Part shown: positions 8,322 through 17,348 of the stretch, piece after piece | Numbering within the stretch: position 1 is the first letter of the stretch | Layout of the letters: every line of letters starts with the position of its first letter | NCBI RefSeq assembly: GCF_007859955.1 | Contig: NZ_SJPR01000004.1 | Span: forward strand, 434,001-498,000 | Length of the DNA stretch: 64,000 nucleotides | From: Botrimarina colliarenosi | GTDB taxonomy: Bacteria; Planctomycetota; Planctomycetia; Pirellulales; Lacipirellulaceae | Direction: 5' to 3' | Notes under the pieces: model-generated | Told to the model about the DNA's origin: nothing | Database searches by the model: none | What the model saw: only the letters and a program-made list of their open reading frames with translations | Made by a program: the position numbers and the translations under genes

Positions 8322-9323
8322 ATGGCCACGCTCCCACCGTTCCTTCTTAGTGGTTTCGCCGACGAAGCCTCCGCGACGAAGCTGATCGGCGAAGAGCTGG
8401 CGGCGATGGCGGCCATCGGCCTGCGGCGATGTTCGTTGCGGTTCGTCGACCTGGGTGACGGCGTCAAGAACGCAATGGCCCTTACGAAGAAAGAGGTCAA
8501 GCAGGTCCGCCAGCGGCTCGACGACTTCGGCCTCGAGGTCGCGACGCTCGGCTCGCCGATCGGCAAAGTCAAGCTCCTCGATGTCGAGGACGGCACCTCC
8601 AACCAGTACATCCCGTTCCCCAAGTACCTCAAGCAGGATGTCGCCAAGGCGTGTGACATCGCTGCCGGTGTGGGGACCAAGCTCGTTCGAGGCTTCTCTT
8701 ACTATCACCCCAAAGGGACCGAGCCAGGTGATCACTTGGCGCAGGTAGTCGATCAGCTCGGACAGATTACCGAGGCGTGCGCCGCCGCCGACTTGGTCTT
8801 TGGACTGGAAGTCGAGGCTAACCTCGTTGGCCAGACCGGACAGCTCTTGCAGCAGATCCATAAGCAAGTGAACCACCCGGCGATGGTTCTGATCTATGAC
8901 GCCGGCAACCTGCTGGCGCAAGGCTACTCGCCCGACGAATCGTTCGCCGAGTACGAGGCGATGAAGGCGGGCCTCGGGTGGATCCATGTTAAGGACTACC
9001 GCCCCATGAAGTCGGCCGCGCGGGGCGGGCACATCGACGAGGACGCCCTCAAGGACTTCTGCCCCGTCAGCCGCGGCAGTGGCGTTTACGAGCGTGTGCT
9101 GCGGGACCTGGCCGAGACGGCTGGCGGCCCGATGCTGAAGCGGATGAAGAAGATCGGCTTGCCGGGCGTGCTGCTCGATCTCGAACCGCATGTCCGGGGC
9201 GGCGGCCAATTCGGTGGCTACAGCGGCGCCGACGGCATGGGGATCGCCCTGCGTTCGCTCTGCGACCTGATCGATTACCTCGGACTGTCGCACGATCTAA
9301 AGACGGCCGACGATCTGCTCTGA
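8322..9323 (+). CDS. Sugar phosphate isomerase/epimerase family protein
   Basis: 333 residues with the xylose-isomerase-like TIM-barrel pattern: repeated beta-alpha units with likely metal ligands in FGLEVEAN, LIYDAGNLLAQGY and LGWIHVKDYR. The substrate cannot be read from sequence. The ATG at 8322 starts directly before MATLPPFLLSGFADEA; the frame is open upstream but that part overlaps the tmRNA gene and is not protein-like. Followed after 66 bp by a Gfo/Idh/MocA oxidoreductase, a common pairing in planctomycete sugar catabolism. Confidence 0.88.
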   Translation: MATLPPFLLSGFADEASATKLIGEELAAMAAIGLRRCSLRFVDLGDGVKNAMALTKKEVKQVRQRLDDFGLEVATLGSPIGKVKLLDVEDGTSNQYIPFPKYLKQDVAKACDIAAGVGTKLVRGFSYYHPKGTEPGDHLAQVVDQLGQITEACAAADLVFGLEVEANLVGQTGQLLQQIHKQVNHPAMVLIYDAGNLLAQGYSPDESFAEYEAMKAGLGWIHVKDYRPMKSAARGGHIDEDALKDFCPVSRGSGVYERVLRDLAETAGGPMLKRMKKIGLPGVLLDLEPHVRGGGQFGGYSGADGMGIALRSLCDLIDYLGLSHDLKTADDLL

Positions 9324-9389
9324 ACCTTGCGAGGACATCCGCCGTTCTCTGCGTGTCCTCTCTACTCTCCGTGCTCTCTGTGGTGACAA

Positions 9390-10466
9390 ATGGCTACCAA
9401 GCACCGTATCGGAATCATTGGCGTCGGCGCCATCGCGGGGATGCACGCCAAGGCGTTGGGCGACATTGAGGGGACCGAGCTGGTCGCCGCCTGCTGCCGG
9501 TCGGAAGAAAAAGGCCGCCAGTTCTGCCAAAAGTACGGCGGGGAGTGGTATCCGACGGCCGAGGCCTTGCTCGACGGAGCCAAGCCCGACGTCGTGACGG
9601 TCTGCACCCCGAGCGGCGCGCACCTCGAGCCGGCTATCGCGGCGCTCGAGCGGGGCATTCATGTCCTCTGCGAGAAGCCGATCGAGATCAACCTTGAACG
9701 CGCCCAGCAAATGATCGACGCCGAGCGGGCGTCGTCGGCCACGCTGGGCGGCATCTTTCCGCAGCGGTTCAACCCGGTTGTGGTCGCGGCCCACGACGCC
9801 GCCAAGGCGGGCCGTTTCGGCAAGCTCGCTGTGGCCAACGCCTACGTCCCTTGGTGGCGAGACGACGCTTACTACGGCCCCAACCGGTGGCAGGGGACCA
9901 AGCAACTCGACGGCGGCGGCGCCCTTATCAACCAGTCGATCCACGCCATCGACGCGATGCTCTGGCTCGCCGAAGCGGCCGGCGCCGGCCGGGCGGTCGA
10001 GGTGTTTGGCTACACGAGTCTGCTCTGCCACAACCCCGAGCATATCGAGGTCGAGGACGCGGCGGCCGCGACGGTGCGGTTCGCGAATGGCGCCGTCGGC
10101 GTCATCCTCGGCACGACCGCGATGTGGCCCGGCGGGGCGATGCGGTTCCACCTGGGCGGCCGCGACGGCACGATCGAGGTCCACGAGCAAGAGCTCATCA
10201 CCTGGGCGTTCCGCGACGAACAACCCGATGACGAAGCGGTCAAAGCCAAGTTCACCAACAAGGCGGGCAAGGGGGGCGGCGCCGACCCGATGGCGATCGA
10301 CTACTCGAACCACACCCGCAACCTAGCCGACTTCTTGTCGGCGATCGAGGCGGGCAAGCCGTCGTCGATCGACGCCGGCGAGGCTTGGAAGGCGCTCGCT
10401 GTGATCCGGGCGATTTACGAATCGGCCGAGTCGGGTAAACCCGTCACGGTGGCGACCATTGGCTAG
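9390..10466 (+). CDS. Gfo/Idh/MocA family oxidoreductase
   Basis: 358-residue NAD(P)-dependent dehydrogenase. The Rossmann motif GVGAIAG is at about 11-17 and the family hallmark CEKPIEI at about 94-100. The C-terminal half has the usual substrate-domain segments (DGGGALINQSIHAIDAMLWLAE). Substrates are typically sugars, polyols or inositols; which one is not evident. Probably co-transcribed with the epimerase at 8322-9323. The short spacer holds a CTCTCCGTGCTCTCTGTGGTGA-like intergenic repeat found in many bacterial genomes. Confidence 0.92.
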   Translation: MATKHRIGIIGVGAIAGMHAKALGDIEGTELVAACCRSEEKGRQFCQKYGGEWYPTAEALLDGAKPDVVTVCTPSGAHLEPAIAALERGIHVLCEKPIEINLERAQQMIDAERASSATLGGIFPQRFNPVVVAAHDAAKAGRFGKLAVANAYVPWWRDDAYYGPNRWQGTKQLDGGGALINQSIHAIDAMLWLAEAAGAGRAVEVFGYTSLLCHNPEHIEVEDAAAATVRFANGAVGVILGTTAMWPGGAMRFHLGGRDGTIEVHEQELITWAFRDEQPDDEAVKAKFTNKAGKGGGADPMAIDYSNHTRNLADFLSAIEAGKPSSIDAGEAWKALAVIRAIYESAESGKPVTVATIG

Positions 10467-10506
10467 GTTGTGCTGACCTTCTCCTGGCGACGTCGTCGCC
10501 TCAGCT

Positions 10507-10614
10507 CCCTCCCCTTGATGGGGAGGGTCGGAGAGGGGTGAGGAACCCGGGTACCAGGGACGCCCCCCTCCCCCCATTTATCCGGGGAAGTGGCCTCCCC
10601 ACCAGAGGGAAGGG
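10507..10614. repeat. Intergenic inverted repeat, CCCTCCCC family, copy A
   Basis: Arms CTCCCTCCCCTTGATGGGGA and CCTCCCCACCAGAGGGAAGG surround a centre containing CCCGGGTACC. A relative with the same arms and a GGGTACC centre lies at 22450-22548. Confidence 0.7.
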
Positions 10615-10644
10615 GATTTGGCGACGCTGTCGCCGTGCGAATGT

Positions 10645-12339
10645 CTACACGACCGCTGGCGTTTCTCGCCGGCGGAAGACCAGCGCCAAAGCAATCAACG
10701 CCCCGGCGACGGCGAACCCAGCCCAGCCCGTCTTGCTGTAGATGCTCGTGCAGGCGCCGATCGTCGCCAGCGTGACGGCGACGCCGAGGATCGTGTTAAT
10801 CGCGACACGTTTGCCGCCGGTTGGCGTGGCGTCGCCGAGGACGCGGCGGTTGTTCATCAGCATCAAGAACGTCACGTAGGCGATCGGCAATAGGACCATG
10901 CCGAAGACCGACGTCGGCACCGCGAGCCAGAACATCGCCTTGGTCCAGACGAACGGCGCCACGGCGCCGAACGCCAACGGGATCAAGGTCCCGACAAAGT
11001 GGACCGCCCCGCGGTGCGGCGCGCCGAAGATCTCCGCAAAGACATAGCCGTTGATCAGCATCAGCACAACGATGGTCGATAGCGCCATCGCCAACACGCC
11101 GACGCCGAACACCAACTGGGCGACCGCTTTGCCCGTGAGCGGCGTCAAGGCGTCGGCCAGGTCGTCGGCGTCGCGCTGCACCAGGATCGCGGCCATCTTG
11201 CGGTCACTCGGCGAGAGGGCGGCCCGCTGGGCGACGATCTCGTCGCTCTTATTCCACTCGGCGACCGTCTCGGCGCCATGCTCCCAAGCGAGCCTCCGGT
11301 CGAGCAGGCCGAGGTAACTCCCGGCCGCTTTGCCGGTGCTGACCGCGGAGACCGCCGCGGCGGTCGGTTCGGCCGTGACGACCCCCTCGTTGTACTTGCC
11401 GTGGAACTGGGCGGCGGCCGCGATAACGACACAGCTCGTGGCGATGAGGAACGGCACGAACAGGCCGATCGCCAGGTCGAACGTCGCCAGGCCGCGGAAC
11501 TTCTTGTCCCACCCGCGATCGAGCAGCGAGTTGGGCAGCAAGAAGGTCATGTTGATGCCAACCGCCGTCGCGACCGCGGTGAGCATCACGTCCTGCCGCT
11601 CTGATTTCACCAGGCCCGCCCAGAACGACCCGGCGTCGCCCGTCGCGTCGGCGGCTTCTTGCAACGCGGTGGGGACGCCCCCCAACGAGGCAAAATTGGG
11701 GATAAAACCGCGGAACACTTCGGACCAGTCGATGCCGCCGACAACGCCGGTGAGCTTTACGACCACGCCGATAAAGCAAAGCACGATGACGCCGACGAGG
11801 ACTTTAAGAATGCTCTCAAAGACCTTCATCCCGCCGCCGCCCCGTTCGTAGGAGATGATGGTCAGCAGCGCCGCGACGCCGAGCAACGTCACCGCGACCG
11901 CCTTTCCGGTGGGGCCGCCGAACAGGCCGGGCGCCAGGTTCTGCTGGAGCGCCGCGGTGCCGAGCGAGAACTGCGGCAGGCACCACACGACGTTCGCCAT
12001 CAGCGTCGCGATGGCCCACGCCCAACCGAGCACGGGATTCACCTCTTCGACCACTAGCCGGAACGGCCGGCGCCCCGTCGAGAGCGTCACATAGGCGATC
12101 GCCGAGAGCATCGCGACGCCCAACAGCATCGCCAGGGGCTGCAGCCACATCATGCCGTAGCCGCTCAGCACGCCCAGATAGAGCCCGCCGGCGAGCGAGC
12201 CGCCGCCGAGCGTGATGGCGCTCTGCAGCCAGCCGGGCCCCGACATCCGCAGGTAGGTCCCCGCTTTGGCGGCGGGCCCTTTGTCGGCAACGGCCTCAAG
12301 GGCGGCGCGGTCGCGATCGAGACGTGAGCTTTCAGACAT
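10645..12339 (-). CDS. Nramp-like membrane transporter, atypical metal site
   Basis: 564 residues with 11-12 hydrophobic segments in Nramp (PF01566) order. The first reads GPGWLQSAITLGGGSLAGG, matching the family's TM1 start but lacking the metal-binding DPGN. The TM6 MPH motif is likewise replaced (INMTFLLPNSLLD). A hydrophilic insertion of about 95 residues lies between two helices in the second half (from HGKYNEGVVTAEP to LTPLTGKAV). The fold call is fairly sure; transport of Mn or Fe is doubtful given the missing ligands. It is divergent from the epimerase at 12461. Confidence 0.8.
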   Translation of the reverse strand: MSESSRLDRDRAALEAVADKGPAAKAGTYLRMSGPGWLQSAITLGGGSLAGGLYLGVLSGYGMMWLQPLAMLLGVAMLSAIAYVTLSTGRRPFRLVVEEVNPVLGWAWAIATLMANVVWCLPQFSLGTAALQQNLAPGLFGGPTGKAVAVTLLGVAALLTIISYERGGGGMKVFESILKVLVGVIVLCFIGVVVKLTGVVGGIDWSEVFRGFIPNFASLGGVPTALQEAADATGDAGSFWAGLVKSERQDVMLTAVATAVGINMTFLLPNSLLDRGWDKKFRGLATFDLAIGLFVPFLIATSCVVIAAAAQFHGKYNEGVVTAEPTAAAVSAVSTGKAAGSYLGLLDRRLAWEHGAETVAEWNKSDEIVAQRAALSPSDRKMAAILVQRDADDLADALTPLTGKAVAQLVFGVGVLAMALSTIVVLMLINGYVFAEIFGAPHRGAVHFVGTLIPLAFGAVAPFVWTKAMFWLAVPTSVFGMVLLPIAYVTFLMLMNNRRVLGDATPTGGKRVAINTILGVAVTLATIGACTSIYSKTGWAGFAVAGALIALALVFRRRETPAVV

Positions 12340-12460
12340 GCGGTCGGTCGGATTGACAGAAATAGCGAGAGGCGGTGAGAAGAGACCCGTTGCGGCGTTA
12401 AACTAAACGAAGCGACCCCCTGACGCCAGATTCACCGCCAACCCCCGAACCACTCCACCG

Positions 12461-13300
12461 ATGCGATTCGCCCTCTGCAACGAGACTTTTGCCGACCGCC
12501 CCCTCGCCGACGGTTTTCATTTAGCGGCGGAGATCGGCTACACGGGGATCGAACTAGCGCCGTTCACGCTTGGTGATCCCGCCGCTCCGGGCGGTGGTGA
12601 ATTGCGGGACGCCCGGCAACTCTCCGCAAGTGACCGCAAAAAGATCAAAGCCGCCGCAACCGACGCCGGCCTCGAAGTCGTCGGCCTCCACTGGCTGCTC
12701 GCCAAGACCGAGGGTTTTTACCTGACGTCGCCCGACCCCGCTGTGCAGCAGGCGACCGCCGACTACCTGGCCGCCCTCGCCGTTCTTTGTGCGGATCTTG
12801 GCGGCAAGGTGATGGTGCTCGGCTCGCCGCAGCAGCGCAACCGGCTGCCGGGCGTCTCGCTCGAAGAAGCGACCGACCACGCCGCGACGGTGCTGGGGGC
12901 GATGCTGCCGGTCTGCGAGGACCGCGGCGTGACGCTCGCCCTCGAGCCGCTCGGCCCCGCCGAAGGGGACTTCCTCAACACGGCCGCCGAGGCGGTGGCG
13001 CTCGCCGACCGGCTCGGTTCGCCCGCCTGCCGGCTCCACCTCGACGTCAAGGCGATGGCGAGCGAGCCGACGCCGATCGTCGACATCGTCACCGCCAACG
13101 CCGCCCACACGGCCCACTTCCACGCCAACGACCCCAACCTGCTCGGCCCCGGCATGGGCGAAGTCGACTTCCCGCCGATCTACCAGGCGCTCGAAGCAAC
13201 CGGCTACGACGGCTGGGTCTCGGTCGAGGTTTTTCGTTACGAACCGTCGCCGGAAGAGATTGCACGGATTAGCTACGCGAACCTTGTCGCCGCGGGATAG
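12461..13300 (+). CDS. Sugar phosphate isomerase/epimerase (TIM barrel)
   Basis: 279 residues, starting MRFALCNETFADRPLADGF. It follows the AP-endonuclease-2/hydroxypyruvate-isomerase-like pattern: GYTGIELAPFTLG, the conserved glutamate in LALEPLGP, a metal ligand in RLHLDVKAM, HFHANDPN, and the C-terminal glutamate in GWVSVEVFRYEPSPEEIAR. That set of Glu, Asp and His fits a divalent-metal ketose or keto-acid epimerase. It is probably cytoplasmic. The neighbourhood of sugar and uronate genes supports a catabolic role. Confidence 0.88.
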   Translation: MRFALCNETFADRPLADGFHLAAEIGYTGIELAPFTLGDPAAPGGGELRDARQLSASDRKKIKAAATDAGLEVVGLHWLLAKTEGFYLTSPDPAVQQATADYLAALAVLCADLGGKVMVLGSPQQRNRLPGVSLEEATDHAATVLGAMLPVCEDRGVTLALEPLGPAEGDFLNTAAEAVALADRLGSPACRLHLDVKAMASEPTPIVDIVTANAAHTAHFHANDPNLLGPGMGEVDFPPIYQALEATGYDGWVSVEVFRYEPSPEEIARISYANLVAAG

Positions 13301-13351
13301 ATTCGCCGCGCGACGGTTGTCGGGCGAACTGCTGTCGGGCGAACTGCTATC

Positions 13352-13391
13352 CAAACAAAATGCCCGGCCGTCATTTCGACGGCCGGGCATC
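13352..13391 (-). terminator. Terminator shared by converging genes
   Basis: Perfect hairpin GCCCGGCCGTC-N5-GACGGCCGGGC. On the minus strand it is followed by TTTTGTTT, so it serves the PEP-CTERM gene at 13419-14078. It could also slow plus-strand transcripts. Confidence 0.75.
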
Positions 13392-13418
13392 GTCTGAATC
13401 GTAGGGAGCTAGGAAGAC

Positions 13419-14078
13419 CTAGCAAACCGCACGGCGGCGGATCAACAAAAGGGCCGCGCCACAGAGGCTAACCAAACCGGTCGTCGCTGGTTCTGGAACG
13501 AGATTCACAGTGATCTCGTCCACCTGCGCGATGCCTGTCCCCGTGCTCGTCATGAGGATACCAAGCGTGCCACCGACCGAGGCGGGAGTCGCTGCGATCC
13601 CAACCGGATCAGAAAACTGATTCCAGGATCCGTTGTCGGGGAGACCACCCTGGGTGTAGGCGCCGATCACATTGGCGGGATTGTCGTAGAACAGGGTGGC
13701 CGTCCATTCGCCGGTGCCGGTCCATTCCCAATGCTTCGCATAAAAGCCGATCTCGTAAACGTCGCCTGTCTGAATGGTATAGGTGCTCATCGTGTAAGCA
13801 GAGTCTCCACTACTCATGAAGGCGGCGTGATCTTCGTGGGGGGCCCACCAAGCGCCTGGCCCTTCAACGCCGGCATCGACTATGGGCCCGCCATCCATCC
13901 AACCCGGGACATCAGCACCTGGGTTATCGAAACCGCCGATATTCGCCACACCGGCGTCGAAATCAAGGTTGTTGAACGAGGTGATAAGCTCTGCCTGGGC
14001 ACTGGTCGCCACAACCAGAATCGCGGCCGCTACAGCGAACGGATTCGCTAGCGAGAGGCTTACTTCATGACGAGACAT
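13419..14078 (-). CDS. PEP-CTERM sorting domain protein
   Basis: 219 residues from the ATG at 14078, chosen because GGAG stands 9 nt upstream and the signal peptide (NPFAVAAAILVVATSAQA) then falls correctly; an ATG 11 codons earlier has no ribosome site. The mature part is beta-rich (FNNLDFDAGVANIGGFDNPG ... GEWTATLFYDNP), a carbohydrate-binding-like sandwich of unknown ligand. The tail VPEPATTGLVSLCGAALLLIRRR has the PEP motif, a hydrophobic helix and a basic end expected for exosortase processing. The exosortase at 49556-51238 could process it. Confidence 0.85.
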   Translation of the reverse strand: MSRHEVSLSLANPFAVAAAILVVATSAQAELITSFNNLDFDAGVANIGGFDNPGADVPGWMDGGPIVDAGVEGPGAWWAPHEDHAAFMSSGDSAYTMSTYTIQTGDVYEIGFYAKHWEWTGTGEWTATLFYDNPANVIGAYTQGGLPDNGSWNQFSDPVGIAATPASVGGTLGILMTSTGTGIAQVDEITVNLVPEPATTGLVSLCGAALLLIRRRAVC

Positions 14079-14087
14079 TAGCAATTG

Positions 14088-14091
14088 CTCC
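14088..14091 (-). promoter_or_regulatory. Shine-Dalgarno deciding the start of the 13419-14078 gene
   Basis: GGAG on the minus strand, 9 nt before the ATG at 14078. Confidence 0.6.
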
Positions 14092-14114
14092 AAGATGTGA
14101 GAGGAGGACATCAG

Positions 14115-14128
14115 TTGACGAACGTCAA
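14115..14128. promoter_or_regulatory. Operator-like palindrome TTGACG-AA-CGTCAA
   Basis: Perfect 6-bp inverted repeat with a 2-bp spacer, 37 bp upstream of the PEP-CTERM gene start. It resembles a dimeric regulator site. The protein that would bind is unknown. Confidence 0.4.
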
Positions 14129-14407
14129 TTCTCTAGGTTGATGAGCTGGGACCCGCCCCTGGATTCCTCCAGCAGAATAACCAGCCCGTCCTTCTGGCGG
14201 ACCGAAAAACGGCATTTATTTTATACTTTCGCTTGGACTAAGCCGTCTGGCTGCCGGCCGCCGAGAGCGAAAAATCGCCGGGCCCCACCGTCTCCTACGG
14301 ATTCCAACCCGAAGTAGCGCGACAATCGCCGGGCTAAACGATCCGCTGACCTGGGGAAGGGCCGAGAGACCGAAGGAGGCGAGCTAAGCTGCGGACCAAC
14401 CAATCGG
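14129..14407. other. Intergenic stretch
   Basis: Holds a short AT-rich block near 14213-14226 (TTTATTTTATAC) that could be a -10 region for the PEP-CTERM gene. Otherwise nothing recognisable. Confidence 0.4.
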
Positions 14408-15703
14408 CTAACTCGTCCACAGCCCCAGCGCCGGGTTGCGGATGAAGTAGAACGGCTTGCCGTCGGGGGCGTCTTGCCAGCCATCGGCGAGGCTGTCGCT
14501 GACGCCGAAGGCGGCCATCGCCTCGGCGACGGGGCGGTGCTCGTAGCCGACGCTACGGATCTCTTCGGCGCTGAGACCGTCGCCCGTGCAGTAGGTGACG
14601 TTGAAGCGGCCCTCGGTCGAGCCGTGGATCAGGTGAGCGGCGGCGGAGAGGTTGGCGGCCAACTCGGGGTCGCTCTCCAAAGCGGCCAGCGTCCCCGGCG
14701 TGCCGCAGTAGCCGTGGCGACGGATCAGCATGTCGATCGTCTTGTCCTCGCCAAAGGTGTCGACCGCCGGCGCCAGGACAATCAGCTCGCCGTTGTCCGC
14801 CATCGCTTTGCGCGTGCGGTAGATCGCTTTGTTGCCGAGCCAGGTGGAAGTGAACTCGCGCGGGTCGAGCCACACGACGGCCCGGTCGATCGGCCGGTCG
14901 AGGTGGTTGAGGTTCCGATCTCCCGCCAAGGCGGCGGCCCAGTCGAAGCAGGCCGTCCCGGCGCCGGCGGTGACCGCGGCGAGCTGCGGGCCGGTCGGCT
15001 TGTCCTCGACGACGGTGAGCACGAACCGCACGTCGGCCTTGGGACGGACAAAGTCGTAGAACCCCTGGTTCATCAGCCGGCGAACCGGCGTATCGGAGAC
15101 GCCCAGCACCTGCTCGATGCCGCAGACGGCGCCGAGGAAGTGCGACTGGTGCAGCATGCCGCCGCCGCCGCAGCCGATACAGACATTCTTGCTGTGGTTC
15201 GCGAAGCCGATCACCTCGTGCGGCACCACTTGGCCGATCGAGAGGGCGAGGTCGTACTCGCCGCTGACGATTCGCTTATTGACCGCCACCTCGACCGGGT
15301 CGTTCATCTGCCCCCCGGAGAGCTCGCCGAGACGTTCGCCCGGGATGACCCCTAGCGGCGTGAGGTCGTCGCGCCAGTTGTGCGCGATAAAGCGTTCCAG
15401 CGGAATCGCGTCGCCGAACATCATCCGCAGCTGCGCGGGCTTCATCGGGTGGTGCGTGCCGAGTGCCGGCATGACATCAATCGCGACGCGGTCTGACAGC
15501 AGCTTCCAGAGCGAGTCGGTGATCCGCCCCGCCTGCGAATAGAGCCGTGTGTGGTCCGGCGGCAGCAGCAGCAGCCGCTCGACGCCCGCCTGCAGGACCC
15601 ACTTGTCGGCGATCCGCTCGACAATGTCCTCAAGGTCGCACGAGTCGAGCCCTTCGGGGCCCCCGAGGTCAGCGAGCAGCGACGGTTCGTCAGCGGCGTT
15701 CAT
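14408..15703 (-). CDS. Lactate racemase (LarA) domain protein
   Basis: 431 residues of the LarA/DUF2088 family. The conserved GTHHPM is at 82-87 and GQVVPHEVIGFANHSKNV around 177-194; these hold counterparts of the LarA catalytic histidines and of the lysine that anchors the nickel-pincer cofactor. No larB, larC or larE homologue lies nearby. Many LarA homologues racemise other 2-hydroxy acids, which would fit the adjacent uronate genes, so lactate as substrate is not assumed. Probably cytoplasmic. Confidence 0.85.
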   Translation of the reverse strand: MNAADEPSLLADLGGPEGLDSCDLEDIVERIADKWVLQAGVERLLLLPPDHTRLYSQAGRITDSLWKLLSDRVAIDVMPALGTHHPMKPAQLRMMFGDAIPLERFIAHNWRDDLTPLGVIPGERLGELSGGQMNDPVEVAVNKRIVSGEYDLALSIGQVVPHEVIGFANHSKNVCIGCGGGGMLHQSHFLGAVCGIEQVLGVSDTPVRRLMNQGFYDFVRPKADVRFVLTVVEDKPTGPQLAAVTAGAGTACFDWAAALAGDRNLNHLDRPIDRAVVWLDPREFTSTWLGNKAIYRTRKAMADNGELIVLAPAVDTFGEDKTIDMLIRRHGYCGTPGTLAALESDPELAANLSAAAHLIHGSTEGRFNVTYCTGDGLSAEEIRSVGYEHRPVAEAMAAFGVSDSLADGWQDAPDGKPFYFIRNPALGLWTS

Positions 15704-15726
15704 GGGAGATGCGTTAGGAAGGGAGA

Positions 15727-15889
15727 TAAGGGGATGAATTGGAGATGGGGGGATGGTATTTCGTGGGGCGGCGTTTCTTGGAATGGCTACGAATAGAAGA
15801 GAAAATATTCATGTGGATGTCTGGCTATCGTTAGCGGCAAGCAGTTGGACAGGCCATCTCCTTATCCCCAATTCATCCCCCCATCCCCC
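15727..15889. repeat. Long-armed inverted repeat between larA-like gene and uronate isomerase
   Basis: GGGGATGAATTGG with a purine-rich extension at 15731-15756 is mirrored by CCAATTCATCCCC with a pyrimidine-rich extension at 15865-15889. The loop is about 105 bp. Confidence 0.65.
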
Positions 15890-15893
15890 TTCA

Positions 15894-17198
15894 TCAAGTG
15901 TCCTTCTGAAGGAGGCCAGCCACGTTGCCGTAGAGCAGGCGCTGGACGTCGCGCTCAATCATACTATCGGTAACGACCAAGCCGGCGGCGGCGAGCTTTG
16001 CATACTGATCGCCCAAAACCGCAGCGATCACACGCCGCGAATGGTCCCACTTGTAGATCAGCTGCTCCAGCACCCGGCAGTCGGAGTGCTGCGGTATGAA
16101 CGTCGGACCGAGCAGTTCCAGCCGCATCCGCGTAATCTCTTCGATCAGCGACGGGTTGTTGAGGAACCACCAGCAGCCGAACGGCGTGAGGTTGGCGAAC
16201 TTGCGCGCCGTGACGGCGAGCTCGTGCTGGTTCTCTAGCGAAAGGAGCGTCACCAGAAACCGCTGTTCCGGGAAGTCTCGGCATAAGAGGGCGATCGACT
16301 CGACGTCGGCCGACCCAACGGTGTCGCCCGCCAAGCGGGCCGCCGGGTTGATCTGCCGCGTCACGCCGATCATCAGCGCCAGCGGCAGGCCGTGCTCGGC
16401 GCAGACGGGGAGGATCGCTTCGGTAAGGCAGCGGACTCCCGGGTCGTCGCTCGGATACCGCCACGTCGGTGGGAGGCTCATCGCGCAGTAGACGGGGCCG
16501 ATGCGGGTGATCCAGTCCGACAGGCAGCGCCGGACCTCATCGATCGCGGCGGCGGAGAGCGGCCGATCGACGTCATAGCCCCACGCTTTGAGCCGCGGGA
16601 CGGCGTGCTCCCAGTCGGTCACCAAGGCGTCGAACCGCAGGACCGTCGGGAACCGTGGGTCGGCCCGGAGCGGCGCCGGGTCGGCAAGCCAGCGCTGCCG
16701 TTCGTTGTCGTCGAACAGGTCGTTAGTCATGGTGACCGTATCGACGCCTGCCAACTCGAGCGTGCGGTCGATCTGTTCCTCGGGCGACTGCTCGGCGAAC
16801 CAGCGGCGGTGGCCGTCGAGCGTCGCCTCGTTGGGGTCGAGGCCCAACTTGGTGAGCGTCGTCACCACGCCACGGCACGCCTCGGAGAGCGGGGTCGCCT
16901 CGACGAACAACTTCCGCCAGATCAGGTCGGCCTGCTCGGTCTTCGAGAGGGCGTAGTAGCGTTCGGCGGTGAGCCCGTCGCCGGCCGCTTCGCGGAGAAC
17001 CTCGGCGATCAGGTAGTGGTAGGTGAGCAGCTCATCAATGCCCCACAGCAACAGGCCTTGCGGGTCGGCCGTCACACCCCGTCCTATCGCCGTTCCGAAT
17101 GCGGGAGGGTAGAGGTGGGTGTGAAAATCCCAGACCGACGCCTCGGAGACCGCTTGCTCGACGGCGGTGGTGATCGCTGATGGTGTGAGGGCAGGCAT
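15894..17198 (-). CDS. uxaC: Glucuronate (uronate) isomerase
   Basis: 434 residues of the uronate isomerase branch of the amidohydrolase superfamily, which converts glucuronate to fructuronate or galacturonate to tagaturonate. The N-terminal metal motif reads WDFHTHLYPP. The C-terminus carries the family signature GCWWFLNNPSLIEEITRMR, then LGPTFIPQHSDCRVLEQLIYKW and HSRRVIAAVLG. Length is slightly below the usual 465-475. It is divergent from an SDR gene 150 bp away that could perform the next reduction. It acts in the cytoplasm. Confidence 0.9.
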   Translation of the reverse strand: MPALTPSAITTAVEQAVSEASVWDFHTHLYPPAFGTAIGRGVTADPQGLLLWGIDELLTYHYLIAEVLREAAGDGLTAERYYALSKTEQADLIWRKLFVEATPLSEACRGVVTTLTKLGLDPNEATLDGHRRWFAEQSPEEQIDRTLELAGVDTVTMTNDLFDDNERQRWLADPAPLRADPRFPTVLRFDALVTDWEHAVPRLKAWGYDVDRPLSAAAIDEVRRCLSDWITRIGPVYCAMSLPPTWRYPSDDPGVRCLTEAILPVCAEHGLPLALMIGVTRQINPAARLAGDTVGSADVESIALLCRDFPEQRFLVTLLSLENQHELAVTARKFANLTPFGCWWFLNNPSLIEEITRMRLELLGPTFIPQHSDCRVLEQLIYKWDHSRRVIAAVLGDQYAKLAAAGLVVTDSMIERDVQRLLYGNVAGLLQKDT

Positions 17199-17348
17199 AT
17201 CTTGGCGAAATTGGGTCTCTTTTTGATTGGGCTTGCTTTCCGACCCCCTCGGTAGCGTTCAAGGGCGGCTCCGTACAGACTATCCGGACGCGACGCCGGG
17301 CGGTACGGCGTCCGCCCCCTCAGCCCTCTTGTTGGAACTGGTCCCCCT

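Noticed and set aside
14129..14407. Small gene in the gap before the LarA-like gene
   Set aside because: The available frame is a Ser/Arg-rich GC-bias product without start signal or family resemblance.
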